A stretch of 64,000 nucleotides of DNA. Origin: an uncultured Bacteroides sp. (GTDB lineage Bacteria; Bacteroidota; Bacteroidia; Bacteroidales; Bacteroidaceae). Shown here in pieces: positions 46,720-56,100 of this stretch (position 1 is the stretch's first letter; every line of letters starts with the position of its first letter). Both the position numbers and the translations under genes were made by a program. The notes beneath the pieces are model-generated. The model was not told the origin of the DNA, searched no databases, and was given only the letters and a program-made list of their open reading frames with translations. The stretch spans positions 1 through 64,000 of the forward strand of contig NZ_CAJLKP010000014.1 in NCBI RefSeq assembly GCF_905207245.1. Direction: 5' to 3'.

Positions 46720-49272
46720 TTATACCATGTATGTAAAGTTCATGTCGGTGTTCACGTTGTACCACCCGCTTTCAAAGATTCGGATGTTCCGGCTTCCGCC
46801 GCTCAGGATAAAGGTAGTCCCCCTATTGTACTTTGCGTCGTCGTTCCAGTCGCAGAGTGTCGTCCTTAATCCGTAGCGGGGTGCGGAAATCCCGTTCGGA
46901 AGCACGGCGACTGTTCCTCCCATATTGCTACCGTCCCGCCGGGCCGTATTGATGACACCCTGTATGGACACGATGTTTCCGATCTGCCGTACAAACAGCC
47001 GGCTGGTGTCCGTTCCGTTGCCGGAGTTCGCCATTTGCATCCACCCCGTGTCTGCAATCTTTGTCTGGTATTCCGGGGCGTAAGCGGCTCCCAGTGCGTT
47101 GCATACCTGTTTTCTGGCAGCCGTATCAGGCAGTGAAAGGTCGGATAGTTTGCCGTCACGTCTCAGGTAAGTACCGCTGACATCGGCTTTCGAGAGCACA
47201 TCCAGCTTGTCCCGGAGCATCTTCTGCGCATCGGCGGCTTTCTTTCCCTGGGCGACAAGGTAATCAATGTAATCCTGAAAGAGACGGGCGATGCCCGCGT
47301 ACTTCGTATCTGTTTCTGTCTTGGAGTAAACATTGATATTGGCGGCAACGCTTTTCTTCTCTTCCTCCGTATATCCGGCAAGCAAGCGGTCGGCTTTCTT
47401 TGCCAGCTCTTTCCTGACATGGGAAAGAAGCACATAGCCTTCCACTTCCGCGTGTGATACATCGTCATTGTCTATGTAGGCGAAGCTGCCTGTCTTGATT
47501 CCTTCCAGCTTTTGCTTCATGGTTTCGGTAAAGACTACGCCGGTGTAGGCATAGTCTGTATCCAGCTTCCCGGCAAGCAGTTTGTCTACCTCTGCCGTTG
47601 AATAGACGCTGATGTTCTTTCGGGCGGATGCCTTATCGGACAGGTCGGAAAGGTTGCTTGCTTTTGCCAGTTTCAAGGCTCCAGTCCCTTTCTTCTCCGC
47701 ATCCAGGTTGTCACGGACTGCTGCTTGCTTCCGGGCTTTCAGGGCTGCCGCTTCTTCCGCCGTGAGGTCGTTTACTTCGTCGGCGGTTAGGGACACGAGT
47801 TCTTGCAGGTTGCCGGATACTTTCAGGAACAGGGAGCCTGTTTCCTCCCGGGAATAGATGTCCAGTGAAGTGCGTGCTATCTTTTTGTCGGGTACATCGG
47901 AAAGGTTGGAGGAAGCCGTCAGTTTCTTTGCCAGCGCCTCTTTCACTTGTGTAGCGGTAACAAATCCTTCGCCCCCGGTCTGGATTTCACCGATGGAAAT
48001 GGCATCCAGTTTCTTCCTGTAATTCGTGGTAAAGTCTTCGGTGGAGAGCTGTTTGCCCTTCACAGTATTTACTTTCCCTGCCAATGCATCCGTAAAACTC
48101 TTCTGACTGACATAGATGTCTTTCAGGCTGGTGCCGTTCACTTTTAAGTCTCCGGCAATGTTTACGGATTCTTTAGGGGAAAGCTCGATGTTTCCGATGG
48201 CGTTGCTAAGGGAAAAGTCTGTGCTTTGGCTTGAAGTGAATCCGATAGACGCCGTTTCCACGCCTTCGTCATCCGTATAAGATAGTATTTTTGATTCTGC
48301 GGAAGTGATGGTAATGGATTTGCCCGCCACGGTAAAAGTCCCGCTGACACATACTTCTTTCGTCTTTCCTTTGACATGAAGCAAGGGAATGGCTGCCTGT
48401 TTGCCGTCAAATACCCGGAAGTCACGGAAGGTACTCGTTTCCTCGTTCAGGCGGACGGTATTAATATCCACCGAACCTTCGTCTGTGGTATCCGCGATAT
48501 TGACAATAGAGTTCTTTTCAATCAGCAAGGAGCCGATGCGTGAGCTGGTACAGGAAGCATGGGTATAGCTCATGCCGTTTTCATCCATCCGCGCCAGTTC
48601 GTTTCCACCCTTTAGGAATGAAATGCTGCCGTCGGTTGAGATACAAATCTCACTGATGAGCAAGCCGCTCAGGTAAGAGCCGAAGGAAGCTGTCCCGTTT
48701 TGTTTGACCAACCCTTTGAGGGAATATCCCGAAGGGGAAACAACGGATACGGCGGTCTTGGATTCCAGTCCTTGTTCGGTAGTCAGTTTTCCGGTGACAA
48801 CCAAGTCCTTTTTAATGGTCTGTTTGCTGAAAGGAGTATCCAGCAGGACGGCGTAATGCCCGAAGAACTTATCCAGGAAGCGGGGCGCGTAGGCTTTGGT
48901 GATTTCAATAAGGCAGGGAACTTTACCTGTCAGGGTGTCTTTTACGGAAGGAAGGACGCTACTGCCTGCGCACAGGTAGTTTTCCCGTCCTTTCTTGTTC
49001 ACGTCCCCGGCATAGACCACCGTGTCGGTGCCGTTCTTCTCATAGATATAATAAGGGAAAGCGGCCGAAGGGCACCCTTCAAAGTAACGGACTTTGCCAT
49101 TGATCCAGACATAGCCGGACGAGATGGCATTGCCCGTTATCTCGCATCCCGAGATGATAAAGTCCTCGCAGGCGTTGAAGATCGCCGTCATGGAAAGGGC
49201 AAGCTCCTGAAGGTTCAGGATGTCATCCACGTAGGTATACCTTCCGCCCGTGTCTGCAATGTATTCTTTCAT
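46720..49272 (-). CDS. Tail fibre protein
   Basis: This 850-residue protein has an N-terminal structural domain (MKEYIADTGGRYTYVDDIL). The middle is a long fibrous region rich in short repeats such as SNLSDVPDKKIARTSLDIYS, SNLSDLSDKASARKNISVYS and NINVYSKTETDTKYAG. The C-terminal beta domain (DTGWMQMANSGNGTDTS, RQIGNIVSIQGVINT) is probably the receptor-binding tip. Repeats of the form NLSD...AR.N..VYS are typical of phage side fibres that trimerise. Host glycan binding is inferred. Confidence 0.82.
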   Translation of the reverse strand: MKEYIADTGGRYTYVDDILNLQELALSMTAIFNACEDFIISGCEITGNAISSGYVWINGKVRYFEGCPSAAFPYYIYEKNGTDTVVYAGDVNKKGRENYLCAGSSVLPSVKDTLTGKVPCLIEITKAYAPRFLDKFFGHYAVLLDTPFSKQTIKKDLVVTGKLTTEQGLESKTAVSVVSPSGYSLKGLVKQNGTASFGSYLSGLLISEICISTDGSISFLKGGNELARMDENGMSYTHASCTSSRIGSLLIEKNSIVNIADTTDEGSVDINTVRLNEETSTFRDFRVFDGKQAAIPLLHVKGKTKEVCVSGTFTVAGKSITITSAESKILSYTDDEGVETASIGFTSSQSTDFSLSNAIGNIELSPKESVNIAGDLKVNGTSLKDIYVSQKSFTDALAGKVNTVKGKQLSTEDFTTNYRKKLDAISIGEIQTGGEGFVTATQVKEALAKKLTASSNLSDVPDKKIARTSLDIYSREETGSLFLKVSGNLQELVSLTADEVNDLTAEEAAALKARKQAAVRDNLDAEKKGTGALKLAKASNLSDLSDKASARKNISVYSTAEVDKLLAGKLDTDYAYTGVVFTETMKQKLEGIKTGSFAYIDNDDVSHAEVEGYVLLSHVRKELAKKADRLLAGYTEEEKKSVAANINVYSKTETDTKYAGIARLFQDYIDYLVAQGKKAADAQKMLRDKLDVLSKADVSGTYLRRDGKLSDLSLPDTAARKQVCNALGAAYAPEYQTKIADTGWMQMANSGNGTDTSRLFVRQIGNIVSIQGVINTARRDGSNMGGTVAVLPNGISAPRYGLRTTLCDWNDDAKYNRGTTFILSGGSRNIRIFESGWYNVNTDMNFTYMV

Positions 49273-49276
49273 AGTA

Positions 49277-49837
49277 TCAGGGGTTATTATTAGTTTGGTC
49301 TATTTTTATCAGGTAGGTCTTGCCCGCCACTTTATAGGTGTTGATAACAAAGGAGAGCATATAGACGAACTCCTTTTCAGGGATGTTTATTTCAGGGACG
49401 AGCACCATGAAGCTTACGCGGTTGATCGCCTTCTCTTCCGCCAGGAAGTGAAACTCGCGGGGCTTCTCTTCGGGTTTCACGTCCAGCGCCACCTCTTCGA
49501 GGTTGTACCAAAGGGTGAAGGGCTTGCCGTACGCGGCATCTTCGTGGTAGATGTCCACTCCCAGTGAGTCGCTCTGGGAAATCACGAGCCTTTCCCCGCT
49601 GTTTTTCAGGTACCGGGCGAACTTATGATTCAGGTACCACTCGAAGTACATCACCTGGGAGGTCATACGTGCTTCGATGTGTTTCTCTGCCGCAAAGGTG
49701 CGGAATTTCTCACTCAGGGAGTGCAGCGGGTAAACCAGGCTTTGTAGAAAAAGGATGTATTTCCTGCCTGAAAGGTAATAAGGCACCAGCCTGTTCACCA
49801 GCTTGTCGGTCGGTAGTTTATAACGGTTCTCTTTCAT
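49277..49837 (-). CDS. Phage baseplate-associated protein, unknown
   Basis: This 186-residue protein lies between the tail fibre and the J-like baseplate gene, with a 4-nt overlap to the latter. The N-terminal half is helical (VPYYLSGRKYILFLQSLVYP) and the rest alpha/beta (YHEDAAYGKPFTLWYNLEE, FHFLAEEKAINRVSFMVLV). This is the position of tail protein I or gp53-like wedge proteins in other myophages. No motif confirms the family. Confidence 0.6.
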   Translation of the reverse strand: MKENRYKLPTDKLVNRLVPYYLSGRKYILFLQSLVYPLHSLSEKFRTFAAEKHIEARMTSQVMYFEWYLNHKFARYLKNSGERLVISQSDSLGVDIYHEDAAYGKPFTLWYNLEEVALDVKPEEKPREFHFLAEEKAINRVSFMVLVPEINIPEKEFVYMLSFVINTYKVAGKTYLIKIDQTNNNP

Positions 49838-50718
49838 CCTTCAACGATTAGCCTGATTGCCTGCCGGAATGTTGGCAGTTCCTGTTCCTTGCCCGTGGCG
49901 GACGACTGCTTCATAAAACCGGACGATGTTTTGGTGATGCGATGCACTTTTCCGGGTGGCAACAGGTTTCCGTCCGCATCGTAAGAGGCGATAAAGATTC
50001 CCTGCTCGGGTGTCGCCCGTTCGTCGATATATACGTCCGTCACATGCTCGGTACTGCGGACCGCTTCAATAACCGAGGAAACATAGACGGATGAGTCAAA
50101 AGGCATCCCCATGATGTATCCGTTCAGCTTCTCTTCAATCCTGTCATAGATTTCACTCTCGGGTATGGCGCCGTCATAGTAGACGGTGATGCGGGGAATA
50201 AGCACGTCCCCTTCACGGCTGATGACCTCGATACGGGTCCCGGCAAACTTCATCTTACCTATATAGGCATTGACCGGTACCATCTCCGAGGCGGGCAACG
50301 GTTCCAGATGTCCCTTTTCTCCCGTAGCCACTTTCAGTATCAGCTTGCTGTCCAGGTTGGTATCGTCCGTGCTCTCGATGTAGGATACCTGCGTGATGAT
50401 ACGTTTCGTCTCATCCACGTTGGCATAACCGAAAGCCAGCCCGTCTTCCCTTACCGAGAGTTCGTCTCCCTTCTGGTATTGGAGCAATGCGTTGGCATAG
50501 AAAGTGGGTGTTCCGTTTACACGGAGGTTGATGGCTGTCGAGATATCCACGGCAAACACATCAAGCAAGGTTTCAAAGCTGTGGATAGCGGATGCCACCG
50601 TCCACGTAATTCCGTTCATGATGCTCATTTTGGAATCACTGGAGAACTCGCTTAGTTCCAGCCGCTTGTTTCTCTCCGTAATGGCTTCGTTATAGATTTC
50701 CCGTATCGTCCGGCTCAT
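49834..50718 (-). CDS. Baseplate J-like protein
   Basis: This protein has about 294 residues from MSRTIREIYNEA (50718); the longer frame to 50817 overlaps the next gene heavily. Helical N-terminal segments (SDSKMSIMNGITWTVASAIH) are followed by a beta region with VNAYIGKMKFAG and IEVISREGDVLI. The C-terminal J-like pattern is GAIPESEIYDRIEEKLNGYI and SSVIEAVRSTEHVTDVYIDE. J-like proteins form the wedge of contractile-tail baseplates, supporting a myovirus. It overlaps the LysM gene by 29 nt. Confidence 0.75.
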   Translation of the reverse strand: MSRTIREIYNEAITERNKRLELSEFSSDSKMSIMNGITWTVASAIHSFETLLDVFAVDISTAINLRVNGTPTFYANALLQYQKGDELSVREDGLAFGYANVDETKRIITQVSYIESTDDTNLDSKLILKVATGEKGHLEPLPASEMVPVNAYIGKMKFAGTRIEVISREGDVLIPRITVYYDGAIPESEIYDRIEEKLNGYIMGMPFDSSVYVSSVIEAVRSTEHVTDVYIDERATPEQGIFIASYDADGNLLPPGKVHRITKTSSGFMKQSSATGKEQELPTFRQAIRLIVEG

Positions 50719-51640
50719 AGGTATAAGTTTGGTTGTTAATAATAAATGTCCATGCGCCGCCCTCGTTCCAGGCGGGTTCATGGGTAAGCATCCAGACGGC
50801 TTCCATGCCCGATGCAATCAGGTAGTTGCCGTTACTGTCTTTCTCCGGTTTCCGGTAGGTGCCCGACGGTGAGGTAGATAAGAGAATGGTCGTATTCCGT
50901 CTGCCGTAGTGTTGTGCCACCAATGTTTTCAGGTAGGTGTCAAGAACGGAAGGCTTTACTTTAGAACCGGTTAAGTCCAGTCTCATTAACCTTTTCAGTG
51001 GTAAAAGTGATAGAAGGCTGCCCGTTTGTAATCCGGCAAAGTAAAGCTCGTATGTATCTTCCGCCAGTGACAAGAAGGAGATATCCAGTTCCATTTTCTC
51101 ACAGGTAAACTTCTCCATACTGACCGGACGGAGCAGGTAAACGGATGACGCGTGCGAACGGCTTATGTCCAACGTCCTGAACCTTACCTCTCCATAGAAA
51201 CTCATTCTGCGGACAGACGCGATCTTGTCATTGAAGTAATGCCGGAGCTCTTTCACCTCACCGGTCAGCATCAATACCTCCAGTTCCGTGTTGTCTCCCC
51301 AGTCTATTTCCAGTGTCCCGTTGCCGCTTAGTAACAGCGAAGCGGCTGTCTGTCTGTTGTCTACGTACAGCTCCATGAAACGCTTGCCGGAAGGTTCTTT
51401 GGGATAGACGTTTCTTTCCCCGTTTGCCGGCAGGAGGCTGTACATCCTGTTATAGGCAATTATGTCGGGGCTAATGGTAAAGCCGTCGGTGTACTCCAGT
51501 TCCTCACCGCTTTTCAGGGTGTCATCCAAAGAGAGTTCCGGATTGTTTATCAATAAGTCCACGATGCCTTCGATGCTTCCGTACAGGTGCATGGCTACAT
51601 CGTAAATGTTCTGTCCGGCTGTTATTTTGTATTTTCCCAT
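50690..51640 (-). CDS. LysM-containing baseplate or tail protein
   Basis: This 316-residue protein has an N-terminal LysM-like module, KYKITAGQNIYDVAMHLYGS, with LLINNPELSLDDTLKSGEE, the peptidoglycan-binding fold of phage tail X or gp53-type proteins. The rest is Leu-rich alpha/beta (SLLSLLPLKRLMRLDLTGSK), resembling leucine-rich-repeat style strands, and a C-terminal Gly/Trp-rich end. Its role is probably baseplate hub or wedge assembly, inferred from the LysM and the J-like neighbour. Confidence 0.72.
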   Translation of the reverse strand: MGKYKITAGQNIYDVAMHLYGSIEGIVDLLINNPELSLDDTLKSGEELEYTDGFTISPDIIAYNRMYSLLPANGERNVYPKEPSGKRFMELYVDNRQTAASLLLSGNGTLEIDWGDNTELEVLMLTGEVKELRHYFNDKIASVRRMSFYGEVRFRTLDISRSHASSVYLLRPVSMEKFTCEKMELDISFLSLAEDTYELYFAGLQTGSLLSLLPLKRLMRLDLTGSKVKPSVLDTYLKTLVAQHYGRRNTTILLSTSPSGTYRKPEKDSNGNYLIASGMEAVWMLTHEPAWNEGGAWTFIINNQTYTYEPDDTGNL

Positions 51641-51649
51641 CGTATTTCT

Positions 51650-52321
51650 TTAGTCCGTTTGTTTTTCATCCACATCCAGTAATAGTTCCCCTGTTTCAGA
51701 GTCCATATAGGCGTTTTTTATTATCATTCCGTCCGCCTCAAACTCCTGTTGCAACTTGCCCGGCAGGTTCGAGTTCTCAAAGTTTCCGTGCAGGTATCTG
51801 ATTAATCCTACACCCGTGGTCGGATGCTGGTAGAGGTTCCCGGCGGCAGCTTTGAGAAGGAATACCTTTGTTTGTTCCAGTGACGGCTTGATGATAAAGT
51901 CCGTTTCGTTGGCGCTGTACAGTAACAGCTTCCCCTCATGCAGGATCAGGTTGAAGTGATTCGTTTCATTGACTGTGCGGAAGGCCGAGAGATAGACCGT
52001 TCCCAGGTCGGGAGAAAGTACCGTAAACCATGTACTGTTGTCGCTGCGGTTTCTCAGGTAGGATTCGTTTCCGTCCCCTTTTTCCAAGGCGAAACGGATT
52101 TTCAGCTCCTTGTACTGCGGAATATACGGGATGTGCACCCGGATGCCGTCCCGGTCGTTGTACCGGCTCTCGAAGTTACCGGCCACGCGGATTTCCCCGT
52201 AGGCGTATCTGTCCGTATCCGTTCCCAGATACTCAAAGGGGTAAATGCGCTTGTCGGTCAGGTTATCCGCCAGGTTCACCTCCCCGCAGGAGGCGTCCAT
52301 ATTGATGTCTTGTCTTGCCAT
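51650..52321 (-). CDS. Baseplate wedge-like protein (gp25-like C-terminus)
   Basis: This 223-residue protein has a beta-rich N-terminal half (YLGTDTDRYAYGEIRVAGN). The C-terminal segment KVFLLKAAAGNLYQHPTTGVGLIRYL, with the following PGKLQQEFEADGMIIKNAY, has the look of the gp25/W wedge domain (hydrophobic start, P..GVGL..YL). Its position before LysM and J-like genes fits a wedge. The domain call is from pattern only. Confidence 0.6.
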   Translation of the reverse strand: MARQDINMDASCGEVNLADNLTDKRIYPFEYLGTDTDRYAYGEIRVAGNFESRYNDRDGIRVHIPYIPQYKELKIRFALEKGDGNESYLRNRSDNSTWFTVLSPDLGTVYLSAFRTVNETNHFNLILHEGKLLLYSANETDFIIKPSLEQTKVFLLKAAAGNLYQHPTTGVGLIRYLHGNFENSNLPGKLQQEFEADGMIIKNAYMDSETGELLLDVDEKQTD

Positions 52322-52328
52322 AGCTAAT

Positions 52329-52371
52329 TAAAAAAGAAAAGGACGCCCCTTTGGTGGTGGGACATCCTTTT
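52329..52371 (-). terminator. Terminator inside the tail cluster
   Basis: On the minus strand, AAAAGGATGTCCC pairs with GGGGCGTCCTTTT (52371-52359 / 52349-52337) and is followed by CTTTTTTAATTA. It would end or reduce transcripts coming from the tail genes to the right and separate them from the baseplate genes to the left. Confidence 0.65.
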
Positions 52372-52410
52372 CGGGTTATCAAAATCTTATGCTACAAATG
52401 ATTTTCCATG

Positions 52411-52740
52411 CTATTTTTGCTGTTCCTGGATTGCGTCAAAAACGCGTTCGATGGTCTGCCACATATCGTCCGGGAGACTCTGGTCGGAGATTTTCTCACA
52501 GGATGTTTTCAGGTACTGCATCTCGTCGGCTGAGAAGTCCACTACCAGCGGGGTGTCTTTTTCCACGTCCCATTCGATGCGCTTGGTTTCCGCGTTTTCT
52601 TTGAGCCCTACGGCTTCACGTTCATCCTGCGTGATCTCAATCTTGCTGAGGATGCTTTTCTTCGTGTTGAAGTCTTTGAAACTGCCTTCTTTGGGAAGGA
52701 ATGCCGGAATATAAAGCCGGTCTTTGATTAGTAATTCCAT
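52411..52740 (-). CDS. Phage tail assembly-like protein of unknown family
   Basis: This 109-residue protein reads ELLIKDRLYIPAFLPKEGSF, KIEITQDEREAVGLKENAET, then LVVDFSADEMQYLKTSCEKI. The pattern (short, acidic, phage tail neighbourhood) resembles tail-assembly chaperones or small tail-associated proteins. No diagnostic motif is present. Confidence 0.5.
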   Translation of the reverse strand: MELLIKDRLYIPAFLPKEGSFKDFNTKKSILSKIEITQDEREAVGLKENAETKRIEWDVEKDTPLVVDFSADEMQYLKTSCEKISDQSLPDDMWQTIERVFDAIQEQQK

Positions 52741-52803
52741 AAGTTTGATTCTTGTTCTTTAAGTTGTTTTTCAAGGAATAGGGAAAGTAAGCCGAAGATG
52801 TTG

Positions 52804-53115
52804 TCACTCGCTTTGCTTTTCCTGTTCCTGCTGTGCTCCGATCTCTGCCATAAACCCTTCAAAGTCCTGGAAGTATGCCGATACGTCCTCCACCGAGAGG
52901 AAGCTACAGGAGAGGTTATGGTTCTCATAACTGATGTTTCCCAGGTACTCTTCCTGCCCCTGGGCGGATGCGGGAGTCAGCACGTTGGCGGAGATACGGT
53001 TCAGGATTCCGTTGGACGCGCTCGTTTCCAACTGGTAGTAAGCGTTGGCTGTCAGGGCCGTCATGCTTTTGGTTACAACGATGTTTTTTATTTCCATAGA
53101 TAAGTCATTTTCCAT
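52804..53115 (-). CDS. Small phage tail-region protein
   Basis: This protein has about 103 residues; starts at 53115 (MENDL) or 53097 (MEIKNIVV) are possible. It contains TALTANAYYQLETSASNGIL and an acidic C-terminus (EIGAQQEQEKQSE). It lies just downstream of the giant tail gene. There is no recognisable domain. Confidence 0.5.
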   Translation of the reverse strand: MENDLSMEIKNIVVTKSMTALTANAYYQLETSASNGILNRISANVLTPASAQGQEEYLGNISYENHNLSCSFLSVEDVSAYFQDFEGFMAEIGAQQEQEKQSE

Positions 53116-53152
53116 GAATAGGACTCTTGAAGGCAAAAAAGGTAAGTAAAGG

Positions 53153-56100
53153 TCAATACCACTTGTTCCTGCCGTAGATTACGAAGTCGAAAGGGGAACC
53201 GTCAGGGCCGCCGTTGCTCCCCACGTTCTGGATGACAAAGTAGGAGGACGCCCTTTCCAGCAACCGGAAGAAACCGTAATATCCTGTATTTTGGCAGCCT
53301 TGCGCGAATACGGTGTAATTCGTATGACCCAGATTATGATAGAATTTATATTGGGCATTTCCCATGTGGTAAGAGGATGTGACATTGCATCCTTCACCCC
53401 ATATCTTGCTGAAGCTCGCACTGTTGCCGCTATTGTATTTGCAACCGATGTACAGGACACCCGGCACGCACCACCGCTCGCCGGCACGCTGTCCGAGCTG
53501 CACCGGCCCGTATGATTCGATGGCAAAGTTGGAACCGGCGTTGGCGATAATGGAGAGCCCGACGGCTCCCGTAGCATAGGTCTGTATAAAGATGCCCTTG
53601 CGTGCTGAATCGGCACGTAGCGAGAGAAGCGCACTACCGCCATTGATGGTCATGGAAGCGTTTCCCATCATGGATGAGAACTCGATGGAAGAGTCGGCTG
53701 CCGTGTTGATGAGCTTGTTACCGGATATGGTGAAGCCGGCGATCAGTCCCGAATTGGCGGTGATGTTGCCTTTGATTTCCACATTGCCTTTCGCGTCCCA
53801 TTTGATGTTCTGGTTCGCCACATAGCCCGAACCGTCATTGTCGAACAGTATCTTCCCGTAGCCGAACGTCGCCGAGCCGTCCGCCCGCAGTCCCCAGTAG
53901 TCCTGTGTGCCGTCATCATTGTAGAGATATCCGCTGGAAGTGATGTATACACGGTGTCCCCCGGCAGGCGCGCAGGCATAGATGGCACCGGAGATGATAT
54001 TCCAGCCCCCGATCTTCCCGGCAACAGCCGTTATGCCCGTACGGTCGAGCGTCGCCTTCACATTGTTACCCGCATCCCTTACCGAGATGCTGCCGTTATA
54101 CGTGCTGCCGCCCACCACCAGCGTGCTGTCGATAAGTACCTGGCCTGCACGTACCGTCCCGGTATAAATGCCGTTGGCGTCAATGGTGGTGGTATACCTT
54201 TCGGAAGAAGTCGTGTCGAATACGGTTGCGTAGGCGACATGCCAGATGATAGGCGCTGCCGTGGTTCCCTGTGCGCCGTCCAGATAGAAATAGTTCGTTG
54301 AAGAGAAGCCCGAAGTGCCGCACGTTACTTTATATATATATTCCGCCCAGTCTCCCGTGCCGGCATTAGGTGTCAGCCACTTGCTGTTGCCAGAGGTGCC
54401 GATGGAATTGCTCGCCCACTGGATACTTCTTCCCGCCGGTATTTTAGCTATGATCCTTGTAATAAACACCTTGCGGTTGGAGCAAGCGTTACTAAAGCAA
54501 AAACCGCCATTTCCCGGTGACGCGCTGCCGGTAGTCTTGATTTCCAGTACCGTCTTGCTGTCATTGGGCGCACTGGAGAGTCCCGTCCGGGTGATCGTTA
54601 CCGTGCCGTTTCCACTATTGTTATATACTCCTATACTGTTATTGCCGTTCCGAAACTCCGGATCGCGGTACATCATCTTGCCGAAAGCCATGGCCAGAGC
54701 CAGTTCCTTGGCGGCATTGGTTTTATTGGTCGCATCGGAAGCCGCTGCATTGACGGCTTCCGTTTTCTTGGTATCGGCGTAACTCTTTGCGGAGTTCAAG
54801 GCATTCGTTGCTGCATTGGTCCAGTTCAAGGACACGGAGGTACCGAAAGTTACAGCTCCTGCGGCGTTCCAACTGATGTTTCCGTTTGCCACCTGTCCCG
54901 AACCGTCATTATTAAGTTTCCATTTCGTACCGTTGGTAACAGAGCCATCACTGCCCAGATAGACGCTATTTTTGAATATTTGTGTGGAATTAATTGTCCA
55001 CCCGCCGATGGTTCCCCGTACAAACGTGCAGGTTAATCCGTTTATATAGCCGGTATTAATGATATTGGCTTTGATGCTTGCCGCGTCCAGTTTCGTGGAA
55101 GTGATGCTGCCGGCGGCTATCCTGTCGGCACTGAGTGTGCCCGCAGTAATGCTACCTGCATTGATGGCCACCGCATTCACCTGTGCTGCCGTCAGTGTTC
55201 CCGTATAGATTCCAGTGGAAGATATTTTTGTCAATTTTGGATAGCCGGAACCTCCCAAGGCTGTAATAATTGCATTTGCAGCGTTCTGGGCATCAATTGA
55301 AAGCTTGTTGGCGTCACTGTCTGACTGGCTCCAGTCAGTCGGTCTGTTTCCTCTTTCCAGTTTGAAGTAAGCTACATTATAGAATGTTGATTCGTTACTT
55401 CCCCTGTAAAGGAACGGACGGAAACTATCTCCGTCAGAAGTTAGCTTGAAGACTACATATATCCTTTTCCAAGTGTTGGCAACAACAGACGTATCATATT
55501 TCAAAACGGTAATTTTGGACTGGTTATTGTTATCCTTTCCCGCCCAATAATGCAAGGGCGTACTTCCATTACCTGCAATAGTTTTATTACATCTTACCAT
55601 GGCTGAATAAGTGTACTCGACATTATTCTCCAACTTTATCCATGACGAGTGAATCATCCCGTTTCCGGCATCAGTTTTTAGTGTAGGCTTCCCATTGAAA
55701 GTCACAGACGAGTCTATTGTGTATCCACCGCCATTGGTTGTGTATCCACCGTTCCAACCGGCAGCCCTCCAGTCGCCTGAGTTATTCAACAAGTTGTTTC
55801 CGCCTATCTGAATTTTTTCGATTGCATCCGTCCAATTCAATGAAACCGCGGAAGAAAACGTCACCGCTCCCGCAGCGTTCCAACTGATATTCCCGTTGGC
55901 TATCTGTCCCGAACCGTCGTTATTAAATTTCCATTTGGTAGAGTTCGTGATGGAACCGTCCGCACCGAGAAAAACACTGTTCTTGAATATTTGTGTAGAG
56001 TTAATCATCCATCCGGCTATCGTTCCCTTGTTGAACGTACAGGTCAGGCCATTGACTGCCGTTGCTGTGACAACGGATGCCTGGATACTTGCCACATTTA

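Noticed and set aside
46583..46765. 60-codon frame ending with an ATGA overlap to the 159-residue gene
   Set aside because: Its first codons lie inside the tail fibre gene, and its Pro/Ser/Asn-rich composition looks like an out-of-frame reading; the 46486-46701 frame is a better candidate.
52728..52928. 66-codon frame between two small tail genes
   Set aside because: It lies mostly in another frame of the gene at 52804-53115 and has a Thr/Arg/Ser-rich shadow composition.
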